Source: Kocuria rosea (lineage in GTDB: Bacteria; Actinomycetota; Actinomycetes; Actinomycetales; Micrococcaceae). Taken from it: a DNA stretch of 64,000 nt. Position numbers and translations under genes: made by a program. Each line of letters begins with the position of its first letter. The first letter of the stretch is position 1. Below the pieces are notes generated by a model. That model saw nothing but the letters and a program-made list of their open reading frames with translations, did no database searches and was not told the origin of the DNA. Shown here piece after piece: positions 1 to 10,323 of this stretch. The stretch lies in assembly GCF_006094695.1 (NCBI RefSeq), contig NZ_CP035103.1, positions 2,108,001 through 2,172,000 on the forward strand. Reading direction: 5' to 3'.

Positions 1-157
1 GCCCGCCGTTGGGCAGGAACACGTTCGAGGACCGGCCCCAGGCCACCACGGGGCGGAAGAGGGTGCGCGCGGCCTCCTCCGGGCTGAGCGGACGGGCGCC
101 CGGGGCGCTGTGGGTGAGGCCGAACTCGGTCTCGACCCCGTAGATCCTGCGGTCCAT
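1..157 (-). CDS. pafA: Pup-protein ligase PafA, N-terminal part
   Basis: PafA joins the C-terminal glutamate of Pup to lysines of target proteins using ATP. Only the first 52 residues lie in the window. They begin [15 protein letters not shown], the start expected of the PafA/Dop carboxylate-amine ligase fold, and include the VFLPNGG segment that follows in the family. The ATG is only 5 bp past the pup stop, so the two are almost certainly cotranscribed. No prcB/prcA genes separate pup and pafA, unlike the mycobacterial order. The rest of the gene is beyond the left edge, so integrity cannot be judged. Confidence 0.93.
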   Translation of the reverse strand, partial: MDRRIYGVETEFGLTHSAPGARPLSPEEAARTLFRPVVAWGRSSNVFLPNGG

Positions 158-162
158 GGGGG

Positions 163-372
163 CTACTGGCCGCCCTTCTGGACGAAGCCCTTCACGAACT
201 CCTCGGCGTTGGACTCGAGCACGCCGTCGATCTCGGCGAGCAGGTCGTCGGCGCTGGTAGCGCTGGTCCGGGACTGGGCGGTGGGTGCCGTGGGGGCGGG
301 GGCTCCGGGCTCGGGGAGCTCGGACTCCTCGCGGCGCTGGGCGCCGGTGCCGAAGATGCGTTCCTGGGCCAT
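163..372 (-). CDS. pup: Prokaryotic ubiquitin-like protein Pup
   Basis: Small disordered modifier of 69 residues that is attached to proteins to mark them. It begins [10 protein letters not shown], has an acidic, Ala/Pro-rich middle, a predicted helical stretch with [19 protein letters not shown], and ends in KGFVQKGGQ. The C-terminal Gln means it must be deamidated by Dop to Glu before PafA can use it. Length and ending match the family closely. It lies between dop and pafA in one leftward operon. The dependence on Dop matters because dop here carries an apparent frameshift. Confidence 0.97.
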   Translation of the reverse strand: MAQERIFGTGAQRREESELPEPGAPAPTAPTAQSRTSATSADDLLAEIDGVLESNAEEFVKGFVQKGGQ

Positions 373-407
373 GACGGGGTTCCTCCTGGGGATGGTGGTC
401 GGGGTGC

Positions 408-2044
408 TCAGCCGAGGGAGCCGGTGTGCACGAGGGCGGGTCGGGCGGTGGCGAGGGCGCGGACGAGGTGCTCGGCGTCGGGTGCCGCGCTCAGCAGGGG
501 GTCGACGTCCTCGCGGGTCAGCTCGAGCGGCTCGGGCATCGCGATCCGCGCGCCGCGGCGGACGCCGGGCAGGGTGAGCGAGACCGAGTCCCAGTTGGCC
601 GTGAGGACGTCGTCGGGGAAGCGGGTCATCAGCCGGCCGCGGAACCACGCCCGGGTATCGGCGGGGGGCAGGCCGGCGGCGCGCTCCACCTCCTCGGCGG
701 TGAAGAGGGTGCGCATCCGGCCGGCCGCGACCAGCCGGTGGTGCAGGCCCTTCTCCGGGCGCACGTCCGCGTACTGCAGGTCGATGAGCGTCAGGCGCGG
801 GTCGTCCCACGCCAGACCGTCGCGCTCCCGGTAGCCCAGCAGCAGGGCGTGCTTGGCGACCCAGTCCAGGCGGTCCGCGAGGGACAGGGGGTCCGTCTCC
901 AGGGCGTCGAGGACCTCCGCCCACAGCTCGAGCACCTCGCGGGTGTCCGGGTCGGGGCCACCGGTCGCGTGCTCGTGCGCCCGGGCGGCCTCGAGGTAGA
1001 GCCGCTGCAGCTGGACGCCCGTGAGCCGCCGGCCGTCCCGGAGCAGGACGGTGGTGGTCAGCCCCGGGTCGTGGCTGATCGCCTGCAGGGCCGCCACCGG
1101 ATCGGCGAGGGCGACGTCCGGGGCGGCACCGGCCTCGATCAGCCCGAGGACCAGGGAGGTGGTGCCGAACTTCAGCAGGCTCGAGGTGTGGGAGAGGTTG
1201 GCGTCGCCGATGATGACGTGCAGGCGCCGGTGGCGGGTGCGCTCGGCGTGGGGCTCGTCGCGGGTGTTGACGATGGGCCGGTGGACGGTGGTCTCGAGGC
1301 CGACCTCGCGCTCGAAGAAGTCGGCGCGCTGGCTGATCTGGAAGCCCGGGCGCCCGCCGCGGTCCCCGATGCCGACGCGACCGGCGCCGCACACCACCTG
1401 GCGGGAGGCGAAGAAGGGCAGCAGCCCGGCGGCGAGGGCGGCGAAGGGCACGGCGCGGGGCACGAGGTAGTTCTCGTGGGCGCCGTAGGAGACGGACTTG
1501 TTGTCGGTGTTGTTCTTGTAGAGGTTCACGACGTCGAGGCCGGTCGTGGCGGCGCTCGCGGCGATCGCCCGGACCGCGTCGAGGGCCACCCGGTCCCCGG
1601 CGGCGTCCCAGAGGACGGCGTCGCGGGGGGTGGTGACCTCCGGGGAGGAGTACTCGGGGTGCGAGTGGTCCACGTAGAGGCGGGCGCCGTTGGGCAGGAC
1701 GGTGTTCATCACGACCTGCCGCCAGTCCAGGGACTCGGCGTGGGACCCGATCTCCCGGAGGGCCTCGGCGGCGACCTCCTCGGCCGTGAGCACGGGCGCG
1801 ACGTCGGTGAGCTGCGAGGGGTCGGCCTGGTCGCGGGGGACGGTGAAGCCGCGGGCGTCCTCGAGGGGGTCTCGCCGTGGTAGTCCCACCCGGCGGCGGT
1901 CCGGGACGCGCCGAGGCGGCGCCGCACGAGGGCGGCGTAGGTGGTGACCACCTGACTGGAGAGCACGGTGGCGTTGGCGTGCGGGTTGCCGGTGGCGAGC
2001 ACGCCGAACTCGGTCTCGGCGCCCATGACGCGGCGGACGCTCAC
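408..2044 (-). pseudogene. dop: Depupylase/deamidase Dop, apparent single-base frameshift
   Basis: Dop deamidates the C-terminal Gln of Pup and also removes Pup from substrates. The N-terminal part starts with a GTG at 2044 that overlaps the arc stop (GTGA) and reads [19 protein letters not shown] to WDYHGETP. The remaining 490 or so residues lie in another frame, resuming at LEDARGFTV near 1867. One missing C in the run at 1865-1869 accounts for the switch; restored, the product would be about 545 residues, normal for Dop. Everything after the shift is intact (for example VNLYKNNTDNKSVSYG and DANLSHTSSLLKFGTT). A sequencing error in a homopolymer is the simplest cause; a true mutation or -1 slippage are alternatives. 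Confidence 0.85.
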
Positions 2045-3843
2045 GCGGGCCCCTCCCCCGGGACCGGCCCGGCCGGCGTCGGTCCGGTCGGCGCCGGGGC
2101 GTGGCGCCCGCCGGGGCCGGCCGGGTGCGGGTCGCGGTGCAGGACCACGCGCAGGTCGGTGATGGTGTCGCCGCGGCGGCCCGAGATGCGGGCCCAGTCC
2201 TCCGGGTTGGAGGTGTTGGGCAGGTCCTGCTGCTCGTGGAACTCCTCGTCCACCGCGCGGACCAGGTGGTCGCGGCCCAGGCCGCGGACCCCGGTGGTGA
2301 GCAGGTCCTTGATGGCCTGCTTCTTGGCCCGGTCCACCACGTTGCGGATGACCGCCCCGGAGGTGAAGTCGCTGAAGTGGAGGGTCTCCTCGGTGCCGTC
2401 CCGGTAGCTCAGGTGCAGGAACCGGGTGCCGGGGCTCTTCTCGTACATCCGGGCCACGGCGGCGTCCACGAGGGCGGCGACGGCCCCGGCGCGGGAGCCG
2501 GCGGCGTCGACCTCGTCCTGGCGCAGCGGCAGGTCCTCGGTGACGTAGAGCCGCAGGATCTCGGCGGCGCCCTCGGCGTCCGGGCGGTCGATGCGGATCT
2601 TCACGTCGAGCCGGCCCGGGCGCAGCACGGCGGGGTCGATCATGTCCTCGCGGTTCGTGGCGCCGACGACGATGACGTTGTCCAGGCGCTCCACGCCGTC
2701 GATCTCGGTGAGCAGCTGCGGGACGATGGTGGTCTCCACGTCCGAGGACAGCCCGGAGCCGCGGGTGCGGAACAGGGAGTCCATCTCGTCGAAGAACACG
2801 ACCACGGGGATGCCGCGGGCCGCCTGCTCGCGGGCGCGCAGGAAGATGGAGCGGATCTGGCGCTCGGTCTCCCCCACGTACTTGTCCAGCAGCTCGGGGC
2901 CCTTGATGTTGAGGAAGTAGCCCAGGGCCTTCCCGCGCCCGGCGCGGTCCGCGGCGCGCTCGGCGAGGGAGCGGGCCACGGCCTTCGCGATGAGCGTCTT
3001 GCCGTTGCCCGGGGGCCCGTAGAGCAGGATGCCCTTGGGCGGGGTGAGCCCGTGCTCGCGGTAGAGCTCGGGGTGCACGAAGGGCAGCTCGACGGCGTCG
3101 CGGATCTGCTCGATCTGGGGGCCGAGGCCGCCGATGTCGTCGTAAGAGACGGCGGGGACCTCCTCGAGGACGAGCTGCTCCACGTCGGAGCGCTCGATGG
3201 GCTCGAGGGCGAAGCCGGTGCGGTGGTCGATGGAGACCGCGTCGCCGATCTCCGGGCGGCTCCGGCGCAGGAGCCCGGAGAGCAGCAGGACGCGCTCCTC
3301 GTCGGAGCGTCCCACGGTGAGGACGCGGTCGTGGTCGACGATCTCCTTGACGGTGGCGATCTCGCCGGTCTGCTCGTAGTCGAGGACGGCGCCGACGGTG
3401 TAGTTCTGGTCGAGGAGGACCTGGCGGCCCGGTTCGCAGGCGGCGAAGCTCACGAGCGGGCTGAGGGCCACGCGCATGCGGCGCCCGGCCACGAGGACGT
3501 CGAGGGTGCGGTCGGTGACGGCGGGACCGCTGCCCGTCTGCTCGCCGACCGGGGTGCGCCCGGGGTTGACCTGCAGCACGGTGCCCTGGCTCAGCGGCGG
3601 GACCAGGTCGTTCTCGAGGGCGCGCTTGAGCTGGGCGATCTCGGTGCGGGTCGCGTCGAGGAGCCGGACGAGCTTCTGGTTCTGGGTGCCGGCGGCGGCG
3701 AGCTGCTTGTCGAGGGCGCGCTTCTGGTCGCGCAGGATGTTGACCTGCCGCTGGGCGTTCGTCAGGGCCCGGCGGGTCTGCTCGGCGTCCGACGGTCCGG
3801 TGCCGGCCGGTCCGGTGGTCTGCTGCGGGGAGGTCTCGTTCAC
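2041..3843 (-). CDS. arc: AAA ATPase ARC/Mpa, forming the Pup-recognising unfoldase
   Basis: Hexameric AAA+ ATPase that recognises Pup through N-terminal coiled coils and unfolds pupylated proteins. The GTG at 3843 (VNETSPQQ) overlaps the trmI stop; the product has 600 residues. A coiled coil spans about residues 20-80, followed by OB-fold domains to about 230. Walker A GPPGNGKT is at 276-283 and Walker [11 protein letters not shown] near 347-356, with the arginine-rich [11 protein letters not shown] after it. The C-terminus runs out as a Pro/Gly-rich tail ending GPVPGEGPA. It lacks the QYL-type motif by which Mpa docks to and opens the 20S proteasome. With no prcBA nearby, it probably acts without a proteasome core. 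Confidence 0.96.
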   Translation of the reverse strand: MNETSPQQTTGPAGTGPSDAEQTRRALTNAQRQVNILRDQKRALDKQLAAAGTQNQKLVRLLDATRTEIAQLKRALENDLVPPLSQGTVLQVNPGRTPVGEQTGSGPAVTDRTLDVLVAGRRMRVALSPLVSFAACEPGRQVLLDQNYTVGAVLDYEQTGEIATVKEIVDHDRVLTVGRSDEERVLLLSGLLRRSRPEIGDAVSIDHRTGFALEPIERSDVEQLVLEEVPAVSYDDIGGLGPQIEQIRDAVELPFVHPELYREHGLTPPKGILLYGPPGNGKTLIAKAVARSLAERAADRAGRGKALGYFLNIKGPELLDKYVGETERQIRSIFLRAREQAARGIPVVVFFDEMDSLFRTRGSGLSSDVETTIVPQLLTEIDGVERLDNVIVVGATNREDMIDPAVLRPGRLDVKIRIDRPDAEGAAEILRLYVTEDLPLRQDEVDAAGSRAGAVAALVDAAVARMYEKSPGTRFLHLSYRDGTEETLHFSDFTSGAVIRNVVDRAKKQAIKDLLTTGVRGLGRDHLVRAVDEEFHEQQDLPNTSNPEDWARISGRRGDTITDLRVVLHRDPHPAGPGGRHAPAPTGPTPAGPVPGEGPA

Positions 3844-4967
3844 GGGCGCTCCTCGTGGGGCTGCTCGGACGCGGCGTCGGGTGCGGGGTCCGCCGGAGCG
3901 GCCGCCGGTGTCGTGGCCCGGGCGGGGGCGTCGGCCGGCGGGGTCGCGCCGGCGGCGCGCTCGGCCAGGCCCAGGGCGTCGCGGCCGGCGCGGCGCAGCT
4001 TCTTGTCGGTGACGTCCCGCTCGCCGAGGGCCACGGGGGTCCAGGCCTGCAGGTCCTCCTCGCTGTACTCGGACTTGGAGGCCCGCCGCTTGGGCGCCAG
4101 CCGCTCGGAGCCGTCGGCCAGCCGGCGGGCGGAGAGCAGGAAGCCGGTGTGGGCGACCATGCGGTGGTCCGGGCGCACGGCCAGGCCCTCGACGTGCCAG
4201 CCGCGGACCATGGTCTCGGAGGCGTCGGGCTCGGTGAAGCGGCCGTCGGCGCGCATCGCCTCGGCGGTGCGGGAGAGCTGGGTGACGGTCGCGACGTAGC
4301 ACATGACGACCCCGCCGGGGGTCAGGGCCGTGGCCACGGCGTCGAGGCACTCCCACGGGGCGAGCATGTCGAGGACCACACGGTCCACGGAGCCGGGCGC
4401 CTCGTGCTCGCCGAGCTCCTCGGCGAGGTCCCCGATGCTGATCTGCCACGCGGGGTGCGGGCCGCCGAACATGGTCTCCACGTTGCCGCGGGCGATGTCG
4501 GCGAACTCCGCCCGCCGTTCGAAGGAGTGCAGCCGGCCCTCGTCCCCCACCGCGCGCAGCAGAGAGATGGACAGCGCGCCGGAGCCGACACCGGCCTCGA
4601 CCACCCGGGCGCCCGGGAAGATGTCGGCCATCGTGACGATCTGGCCGGCGTCCTTGGGGTAGACCACCGCGGCGCCGCGCGGCATGGACAGCACGAAGTC
4701 CTTGAGCAGCGGGCGCAGGGCCTGGTACCGGAACCCGGCGGAGTTCTCGACCACGGTGCCCTCCGGGCGGCCGATGAGCTCGCCGTGGCTGAGCACGCCG
4801 CGGTGGGAGTGGAACTCGCCGTCGTCCGCGAGCGTGACCGTGTTCATCCGGCCGCGCTCGTCGGTCAGCTGCACGCGCTCCCCGGCCCGGAAGGGCCCGC
4901 GCCGGTTGGCGGCGCCCCGCGGGGACGCGGGGGCGGGGGCGGCGGTGTGGTCAGCGGTTCCGGTCAT
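3840..4967 (-). CDS. trmI: tRNA (adenine-N1)-methyltransferase TrmI
   Basis: S-adenosylmethionine-dependent enzyme that methylates N1 of A58 in the tRNA T-loop. The product has 375 residues from the ATG at 4967 (MTGTADHTA). An N-terminal small domain is followed by a Rossmann methyltransferase core with the SAM motif [16 protein letters not shown] and the [10 protein letters not shown] segment typical of TrmI. The C-terminal 80 residues are Lys/Arg-rich and then Ala/Pro-rich, longer than in many homologues. The stop overlaps the arc start by 4 bp (GTGA), so translation is coupled. trmI beside the Pup genes is a common actinobacterial arrangement. Confidence 0.95.
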   Translation of the reverse strand: MTGTADHTAAPAPASPRGAANRRGPFRAGERVQLTDERGRMNTVTLADDGEFHSHRGVLSHGELIGRPEGTVVENSAGFRYQALRPLLKDFVLSMPRGAAVVYPKDAGQIVTMADIFPGARVVEAGVGSGALSISLLRAVGDEGRLHSFERRAEFADIARGNVETMFGGPHPAWQISIGDLAEELGEHEAPGSVDRVVLDMLAPWECLDAVATALTPGGVVMCYVATVTQLSRTAEAMRADGRFTEPDASETMVRGWHVEGLAVRPDHRMVAHTGFLLSARRLADGSERLAPKRRASKSEYSEEDLQAWTPVALGERDVTDKKLRRAGRDALGLAERAAGATPPADAPARATTPAAAPADPAPDAASEQPHEERP

Positions 4968-5091
4968 CGGCTCACTCTCGGGGCAGGGCGTGGTCTGGTC
5001 TGGTCGTGCGGGGGCCGGCGGAGGCTCCGCCGGCCCGGGGTCCTCCCCCATTGTGTCACCGCGGCGCGGGGGGCCGGGGCGGGGCCCGGCG

Positions 5092-6225
5092 TCAGCCGGC
5101 GAGCAGGCGCTCGAGGGCGGCGGTGCGCAGCACGCCCACGAGGGCGCCGTCGGGTCCCGTCACCACGTAGTGGGGGTACTCCCGGGCGGCGACGGCCCGC
5201 AGCAGGGACTCCTCGCGCAGCCCGGCGTCGAGCACGGCGTCGGCGGGCAGGTGCTGGAGCACGGACGTCAGCGGGGTGTCGGCCCGCCGGGCCGGGGGCA
5301 CGGCGTCGGCCGCGGCCGGCAGGAGCAGACCGACGACCTGCCGGTCCGGGGAGACGGCCAGCACGTGCGGGACCGGGCCGCCCGGGGCGGCGGCGCGGGC
5401 GAGGTGGTCGGTGACCAGCCGGTCGGTGTGGGCCAGGGAGACGCCCTCCGGCACCGCCACGGCGGGCTCGGCCAGCGCGGCGGCGCTGACGCCGTGCACG
5501 CGGGACAGGACCGCCGCCCCGCGCAGGGACGCCCCGGCGCCCTGCCACATGAAGCCGGCGATGAGGACGACGAGCACGAGGGCGACGGGCTGGTTCCACA
5601 GGCCCGTGACCCCGGCCCCGACGACGAGGCCCACGGCGAGCAGCCGGCCCGTCCAGGCGGCCACCACCGTGCCGTGGTGCTCCCGGCCGGTGACCGCCCA
5701 GACCAGGGCCTCCACCACCCTGCCGCCGTCCAGAGGCAGGCCCGGCAGCACGTTGAAGACGCCGACGATGAGGTTCGCCCACGTGGTGAGGTCGAGCAGC
5801 ACCCAGCCGAGCGTGGGCGACGGCTCCCCGGTGCGCAGCAGCGTCCAGCCGGCCAGGCCGAGCGCGAGGTTCACGGCCGGTCCGGCCAGCGAGACCGCGG
5901 CGGAGGCCAGCGGGGTGCTGCGCACGTCCCCGAAGTGGGTGTGGCCGCCGAGCAGGCTGAGCACGATCCGGCCGGTGGGCCAGCCGAAGGCCCGGCCCGT
6001 CCAGGCGTGGGCCAGTTCGTGCAGCAGCACGGACAGGGCCAGGGTCAGGGCGAAGCCCAGGGACGCGGCGTAGTTGAGCGCGCCGAGCCGCGGGTAGGCG
6101 GTCATCAGCACGGGGGTGTAGAGGAGCACGGTGACCGCGGCGATCACGAACCACGACCAGGAGAGCGTGATGGGCACCCCGCCGATCCGGCCCAGAGGGA
6201 TGCCCTCGCTGCGGGGGCGGCTCAC
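5092..6225 (-). CDS. Site-2-protease-type M50 membrane metallopeptidase with CBS-like tail
   Basis: Intramembrane zinc protease of 377 residues. The zinc motif HELAH lies at about 69-73 and the third ligand in NVLPGLPLDGG near 158-168, both within hydrophobic segments. About six membrane segments occupy residues 20-230. The C-terminal 130 residues are soluble and resemble a CBS-type regulatory domain, ending in a YVVTGPDGALVGVL segment. The start overlaps the upstream HAD stop by 4 bp (ATGA), and trmI begins 124 bp further on. Proteins of this kind often sit next to trmI/arc in Micrococcales. The substrate is unknown. Confidence 0.9.
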   Translation of the reverse strand: MSRPRSEGIPLGRIGGVPITLSWSWFVIAAVTVLLYTPVLMTAYPRLGALNYAASLGFALTLALSVLLHELAHAWTGRAFGWPTGRIVLSLLGGHTHFGDVRSTPLASAAVSLAGPAVNLALGLAGWTLLRTGEPSPTLGWVLLDLTTWANLIVGVFNVLPGLPLDGGRVVEALVWAVTGREHHGTVVAAWTGRLLAVGLVVGAGVTGLWNQPVALVLVVLIAGFMWQGAGASLRGAAVLSRVHGVSAAALAEPAVAVPEGVSLAHTDRLVTDHLARAAAPGGPVPHVLAVSPDRQVVGLLLPAAADAVPPARRADTPLTSVLQHLPADAVLDAGLREESLLRAVAAREYPHYVVTGPDGALVGVLRTAALERLLAG

Positions 6226-6932
6226 GCGCGGGCCCCGGCCACGATGCGGCCGAGGTCCTCGGGGCCCACGCCGGCGAGGCTCGGCAGCACGAGGTCGGCG
6301 CCGGCGTCGTCGAGCGGGACCATGTTGGGCACGCCCACGGTGAAGATCCCCGCGGCGGTCGCGGAGCGGATGCCCGTGCGGGAGTCCTCGACGGCCACCA
6401 TGCCGGCGCGCGCCAGCGGCCGGCCGGCGCGCTCGGCGAGACCGGCGGCGCCGATCCGGTAGGGGTCGGGGGCCGGCTTCGCCGGGTGGCCGAGGTCGCC
6501 GGTGACGACGACGTCGAAGACGCCCGGGCCGCCGAAGGCGTCGAGGACGACCTCGGCCAGTGGCGCCTCGCTGCTGGTGACCAGGGCCAGGGGCACGCCG
6601 CGCTCGCGCAGGGCGGCGACCAGCTCCGGCGCCCCCTCCTTGTAGACGACCCGCTCCCGGGTGCGGGCCGCGACCCGGCCGATGAGCCGGTCCACGATCT
6701 CCCGAACACCTAAGCGCACCCCCTGCCGCTGGAACACGGCGGCGGCGTCCTCCAGCCCGGTGCCGACCATGGCCAGGGCGTCGGCCTCGGTCCAGGTGCC
6801 CCCGTGGGAGCGGACCAGCTCGATCTCGGCCTCGATCCAGTACGGCTCGGTGTCCACCAGGGTCCCGTCCATGTCGAACAGCACGGCGGTGGGCAGGAGG
6901 TCGTCGGGGGACGCGGACGGGAGGCTGGACAT
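6222..6932 (-). CDS. HAD-family hydrolase, beta-phosphoglucomutase/phosphatase type
   Basis: Predicted phosphatase or phosphomutase of 236 residues. The HAD nucleophile motif FDMDGTLVDT starts at about residue 19, with Asp20 and Asp22 as the expected catalytic pair. Later motifs are the Ser/Thr of VTSSEAPLA, the lysine of HPAKPAPDPY, and the acidic VAVEDSRTGIRSA. The cap insert after motif I makes it a class I (PGM-like) HAD. I took the ATG at 6932, which follows GGAGG, although an ATG at 6941 is in frame. It heads the leftward operon into the M50 protease and diverges from the PAC2 gene. The substrate cannot be told from sequence. Confidence 0.9.
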   Translation of the reverse strand: MSSLPSASPDDLLPTAVLFDMDGTLVDTEPYWIEAEIELVRSHGGTWTEADALAMVGTGLEDAAAVFQRQGVRLGVREIVDRLIGRVAARTRERVVYKEGAPELVAALRERGVPLALVTSSEAPLAEVVLDAFGGPGVFDVVVTGDLGHPAKPAPDPYRIGAAGLAERAGRPLARAGMVAVEDSRTGIRSATAAGIFTVGVPNMVPLDDAGADLVLPSLAGVGPEDLGRIVAGARA

Positions 6933-6981
6933 GGCCTCCATCGTAGTGGCCGCAACACGGGGCCCCTCGTGCCGGGGCCTC

Positions 6982-7009
6982 TTGCCGTCGATGTCCCGGC
7001 GCGTAGTGT
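6982..7009 (+). promoter_or_regulatory. Sigma-70-like promoter of the PAC2 gene, leaderless
   Basis: A TTGCCG at 6982-6987 and a TAGTGT at 7004-7009 are separated by 16 bp. The GTG start follows the -10 element by 7 bp, so the transcript would start at or next to the start codon and lack a leader. Confidence 0.6.
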
Positions 7010-7016
7010 GGGTTCC

Positions 7017-7916
7017 GTGAGCAACAACTTCGACGAGACGTTCCCCCGCCCCCAGGCGGGGCCGTTCGGCGTGGTCCGCGAGGACGGTGACCAGGAGCGC
7101 GTGACCGTGCTGGTGGCCGCGTTCGAGGGGTGGAACGACGCCGGGGACGCCGCCACGGACGCCGTGCAGTTCCTGGCCACCCACTACGGGGCGAAGGACG
7201 TCTTCGAGGTGACCTCGGACGACTACTACGACTACCAGTTCTCCCGGCCCCTCGTGCGGCGGGGGGCGACCGGCGACGTGAAGATCGTCTGGCCCACGAC
7301 CCGGCTCTCCACCGCCACCGTGCCCGGCACGAACCTCGACCTCGTGCTGCTGCACGGCTGGGAGCCCTCCTACCGGTGGCGCTCCTTCACCGCGGAGCTG
7401 CTCGAGCAGGCGACCCTGCTCGACGTCGACTTCGTGGTGATGGTCGGGGCGCTGCTCGCGGACGTGCCGCACACCCGGCCCATCCCGGTGACCAAGACCT
7501 CGGACACCGCTGAGCTCCAGGACGAGCTGGGCATCGACTCCTCCCAGTACGAGGGACCCACCGGGATCGTGGGGCTGCTCTCCCACATGGCCTCCCTGGG
7601 CGGGTTCCCCACGGTCAGCCTGTGGGCGGCGGTGCCCCACTACGTGGCGCAGTCCCCCTCCCCGAAGGCCGGACTGGCCCTGCTGCGGGAGCTCGAGGAG
7701 CTGCTCAGCATCACGCTCCCGCTGGACGCCATCGCCGAGGACGCCGAGGCGTGGGAGCGCGGGGTCAACGAGCTGGCCTCCGACGACCCCGAGATCGCCG
7801 CCTACGTCCAGCAGCTCGAGGAGGCCAAGGACACCACGGACCTGCCCGAGGCCACCGGGGACGCGATCGCCAAGGAGTTCGAGCGCTACCTGCGCCGCCG
7901 CCGCGACGAGAAGTGA
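7017..7916 (+). CDS. PAC2-family protein (proteasome-assembly-chaperone-2-like fold)
   Basis: The product has 299 residues from the GTG at 7017. It has the early VAAFEGWNDAGDAATDAV motif and the middle GALLADVPHTRPIPV motif seen in actinobacterial PAC2 proteins, and a C-terminal charged helix ending RYLRRRRDEK. The family shares a fold with a eukaryotic proteasome assembly chaperone, but its bacterial role is not established. Actinobacterial genomes often keep it near the Pup genes and mshC, as here. A good promoter 7 bp from the start implies a leaderless mRNA. A strong hairpin follows the stop. Confidence 0.9.
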   Translation: MSNNFDETFPRPQAGPFGVVREDGDQERVTVLVAAFEGWNDAGDAATDAVQFLATHYGAKDVFEVTSDDYYDYQFSRPLVRRGATGDVKIVWPTTRLSTATVPGTNLDLVLLHGWEPSYRWRSFTAELLEQATLLDVDFVVMVGALLADVPHTRPIPVTKTSDTAELQDELGIDSSQYEGPTGIVGLLSHMASLGGFPTVSLWAAVPHYVAQSPSPKAGLALLRELEELLSITLPLDAIAEDAEAWERGVNELASDDPEIAAYVQQLEEAKDTTDLPEATGDAIAKEFERYLRRRRDEK

Positions 7917-7961
7917 GCGCCGCCGGCACCCGGTGACGGGGGCCGACGGCGCAAGGACGGC

Positions 7962-7997
7962 GGAGGGGCGGCACCCGGTCCCGGGTGCCGCCCCTCC
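7962..7997. terminator. Bidirectional hairpin terminator
   Basis: A perfect 17-bp inverted repeat (7962-7978 with 7981-7997) with a 2-nt centre lies between the convergent PAC2 gene and mshC. Pairing with a few mismatches continues outward to roughly 7949-8011. Confidence 0.75.
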
Positions 7998-8056
7998 GTC
8001 GTTCCTGCGCCGTGTCGTTCCTGCGCCGGCCGGCGGGACCTGGCCCGCCGGCCGGC

Positions 8057-9340
8057 TCAGAGCTCGATGCCGAGCCGGGCGTCCACCAGGTCCCGGACCA
8101 GCCGGGCGTCCGCCCCGCAGGGCCCCGGGGTCCCGGTGGTCAGGGCATCGGCGGCCCACGCGTCCAGCGCCGCCAGCGCCGCGGGGGCGTCCAGGTCGTC
8201 GGACAGGGCGGTGCGCACGGCTTGCAGCAGCGGGGCCGCGCTGCCCTCCGGGGCCACAGCCAGGGCGCGGCGCCACGCGTCCACGCGGGCGACGGCGCCG
8301 GCCAGCACGAGGTCGGTCCAGAACCAGTCGTCGGTGTAGCGGTGGGCGAGGATCGCGGTGCGGATCACGGCGGGATCGACCCCCTGGGCCCGCAGCGCGG
8401 AGACGAGCACCAGGTTGCCCTTGGACTTGGACATCTTCTCCCCGTCGAGGCCGACCATCCCGGTGTGCAGGAAGTGCCGGGCCATGGGCCTGCCGGTCAG
8501 CGCCCAGCAGTGGCCGGCGCCCATCTCGTGGTGCGGGAAGACGAGGTCCGAGCCGCCGCCCTGGACGGTGAACGGGGCGGGCAGGTGCTCCAGGGCGATG
8601 AGCGAGCACTCGATGTGCCAGCCGGGCCGCCCCGGGCCCAGCGACGCGCCGTCCCAGGCAGGCTCTCCGGGGCGCTCCGCACGCCACAGCAGCGGATCCA
8701 GCCGGTGCCGCTTGCCCGGGCGCTCGGGGTCCCCGCCGCGCTCGGCGAACAGCGGCAGCATCTGCTCGGGGGTCAGGTGGGAGACGTCGCCGAGCACCCA
8801 CGCGTCGTCGTCGTCGGTGGGCAGCGCGCCCGCGGCCTCCACGTCGAAGTAGACGTCCCCGTCCGGCTCGCCGTCCCGGCCCGCCACCCGGTAGGCGAGG
8901 TCGCGGGCCACGAGGCGCTCGACGGCCGGCACGATCCAGCCGACGGCCTCGGTCGCGCCCACGTAGTGCTGGGGCGGGAGGACGTTCAGCGCGCTCATGT
9001 CGGTGCGGAACAGCTCGGTCTGCTCGGCGGCCAGGTCACGCCAGTCCACGCCGGTGGCCGTGGCCCGCTCGAGCAGCGGGTCGTCCACGTCGGTGACGTT
9101 CTGCACGTAGTCCACCGGGGTCCCCGCGTCCAGCCAGGCGCGGTGCAGCAGGTCGAAGGCCACGTACGTGGCGGCGTGCCCCATGTGGGTGGCGTCGTAC
9201 GGGGTGATCCCGCACACGTAGAGGCTCGCCCGCTCCTGCCGGGGCAGCTCCACCCGCCGCCGCAGCCGGGTGTCCTGCACGACGGGCAGGGCCGCCTCGC
9301 CGGGGAGGTCGGGAACGGGTCGGGCGGACCAGGCTTTCAT
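8057..9340 (-). CDS. mshC: Cysteine:glucosaminyl-inositol ligase MshC (mycothiol synthesis)
   Basis: Ligates L-cysteine to 1-D-myo-inosityl-2-amino-2-deoxy-glucopyranoside using ATP, the penultimate step to mycothiol, the main low-molecular-weight thiol of actinobacteria. The product has 427 residues from the ATG at 9340 ([13 protein letters not shown]), which follows a GAGGTGAGC ribosome site. It is a cysteinyl-tRNA-synthetase relative: [15 protein letters not shown] holds the zinc Cys and HIGH-equivalent, and [11 protein letters not shown] is the KMSKS loop. [20 protein letters not shown] and [12 protein letters not shown] complete the zinc and substrate site. The early glycosylated-substrate motifs separate it from true CysS. 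It lies 97 bp downstream of uppP. Confidence 0.96.
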   Translation of the reverse strand: MKAWSARPVPDLPGEAALPVVQDTRLRRRVELPRQERASLYVCGITPYDATHMGHAATYVAFDLLHRAWLDAGTPVDYVQNVTDVDDPLLERATATGVDWRDLAAEQTELFRTDMSALNVLPPQHYVGATEAVGWIVPAVERLVARDLAYRVAGRDGEPDGDVYFDVEAAGALPTDDDDAWVLGDVSHLTPEQMLPLFAERGGDPERPGKRHRLDPLLWRAERPGEPAWDGASLGPGRPGWHIECSLIALEHLPAPFTVQGGGSDLVFPHHEMGAGHCWALTGRPMARHFLHTGMVGLDGEKMSKSKGNLVLVSALRAQGVDPAVIRTAILAHRYTDDWFWTDLVLAGAVARVDAWRRALAVAPEGSAAPLLQAVRTALSDDLDAPAALAALDAWAADALTTGTPGPCGADARLVRDLVDARLGIEL

Positions 9341-9437
9341 GCTCACCTCGGGTGGTTCGGGGATCGGACGACGGCCGCGGGGCCTCACCCAACCTACCGG
9401 ACCGGCCGCCGCCCCCGATCCGGAGGTGACGCAGGGC

Positions 9438-10268
9438 TCAGGCGCTGATCACCCCGAGGCCCAGGAGCACGAAGATGGCCAGGCCCAGGGCGATGCGGTA
9501 CCAGACGAAGATCGTGTAGCTGCGGTTGGAGATGTAGTGCATGAACCAGCCGATGATCACGTACGCCACCACGAACGCGATGCCCGTGGCCACGAGCGTC
9601 TCGGTCATGCCGTAGGGCCCCGCCTGCGGCTGTCCCACGGACTGCGCCAGCTTGTACAGCCCCGAGGCGAACACCGCGGGGATGGCCAGCAGGAACGCGT
9701 AGCGGGCCGCGGCCTCGCGCGTGTAGCCCATCAGCAGTCCCGCCGTGATCGTGCCGCCGGACCGCGAGACCCCCGGGATCAGGGCCAGCGCCTGCGCCAG
9801 CCCGAAGAGCACGCCGTGCTTGACGGTGAGGTCGTCCAGGTGCCGGGCCTGCCGGCCCACCCGGTCCGCGACCGCCAGGATCACGCCGAAGACCACCAGC
9901 ATCGTGGCCGTGATCCACAGGGAGCGGAACTCCGTGTCGATGTAGTCCTCCAGCAGCAGCCCGAGCACGCCGATGGGCAGGGAGCCCAGGATGATCAGCC
10001 ACCCCATCCGGGCGTCGGGGTCCGAGCGCTCCACGCGGCCCACCAGGGACAGGGTCCACTGCTTGAGGATCCGGACGATGTCCCGCCAGAAGTAGATGAT
10101 CACGGCGGTCTCGGTGCCCAGCTGGGTGATGGCCGTGAACGCGGCGCCGGGGTCGGCGCTGTTGGGCAGCAGCTCGCCCACGATGCGCAGGTGCGCCGAG
10201 GAGGACACCGGGAGGAACTCGGTCAGGCCCTGGACGAGGCCGAGAATGATGGTTTCGATCCAATTCAC
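9438..10268 (-). CDS. uppP: Undecaprenyl-diphosphatase UppP (BacA)
   Basis: Integral membrane phosphatase that recycles undecaprenyl pyrophosphate for peptidoglycan and other wall polymers; overproduction gives bacitracin resistance in known cases. The 276-residue product has the two family motifs, [14 protein letters not shown] near residue 14 and [15 protein letters not shown] near 180, and about eight membrane segments. The GTG start at 10268 lies 6 bp after a TAGGGT -10-like element, suggesting a leaderless transcript. It lies upstream of mshC on the same strand, and a terminator hairpin separates it from the acidic protein gene. Confidence 0.97.
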   Translation of the reverse strand: MNWIETIILGLVQGLTEFLPVSSSAHLRIVGELLPNSADPGAAFTAITQLGTETAVIIYFWRDIVRILKQWTLSLVGRVERSDPDARMGWLIILGSLPIGVLGLLLEDYIDTEFRSLWITATMLVVFGVILAVADRVGRQARHLDDLTVKHGVLFGLAQALALIPGVSRSGGTITAGLLMGYTREAAARYAFLLAIPAVFASGLYKLAQSVGQPQAGPYGMTETLVATGIAFVVAYVIIGWFMHYISNRSYTIFVWYRIALGLAIFVLLGLGVISA

Positions 10269-10323
10269 CCGGCCACCCTACGGCACGCTCCGCGCCGGGG
10301 ACGGCGGGACAGGCCCGGACGCG

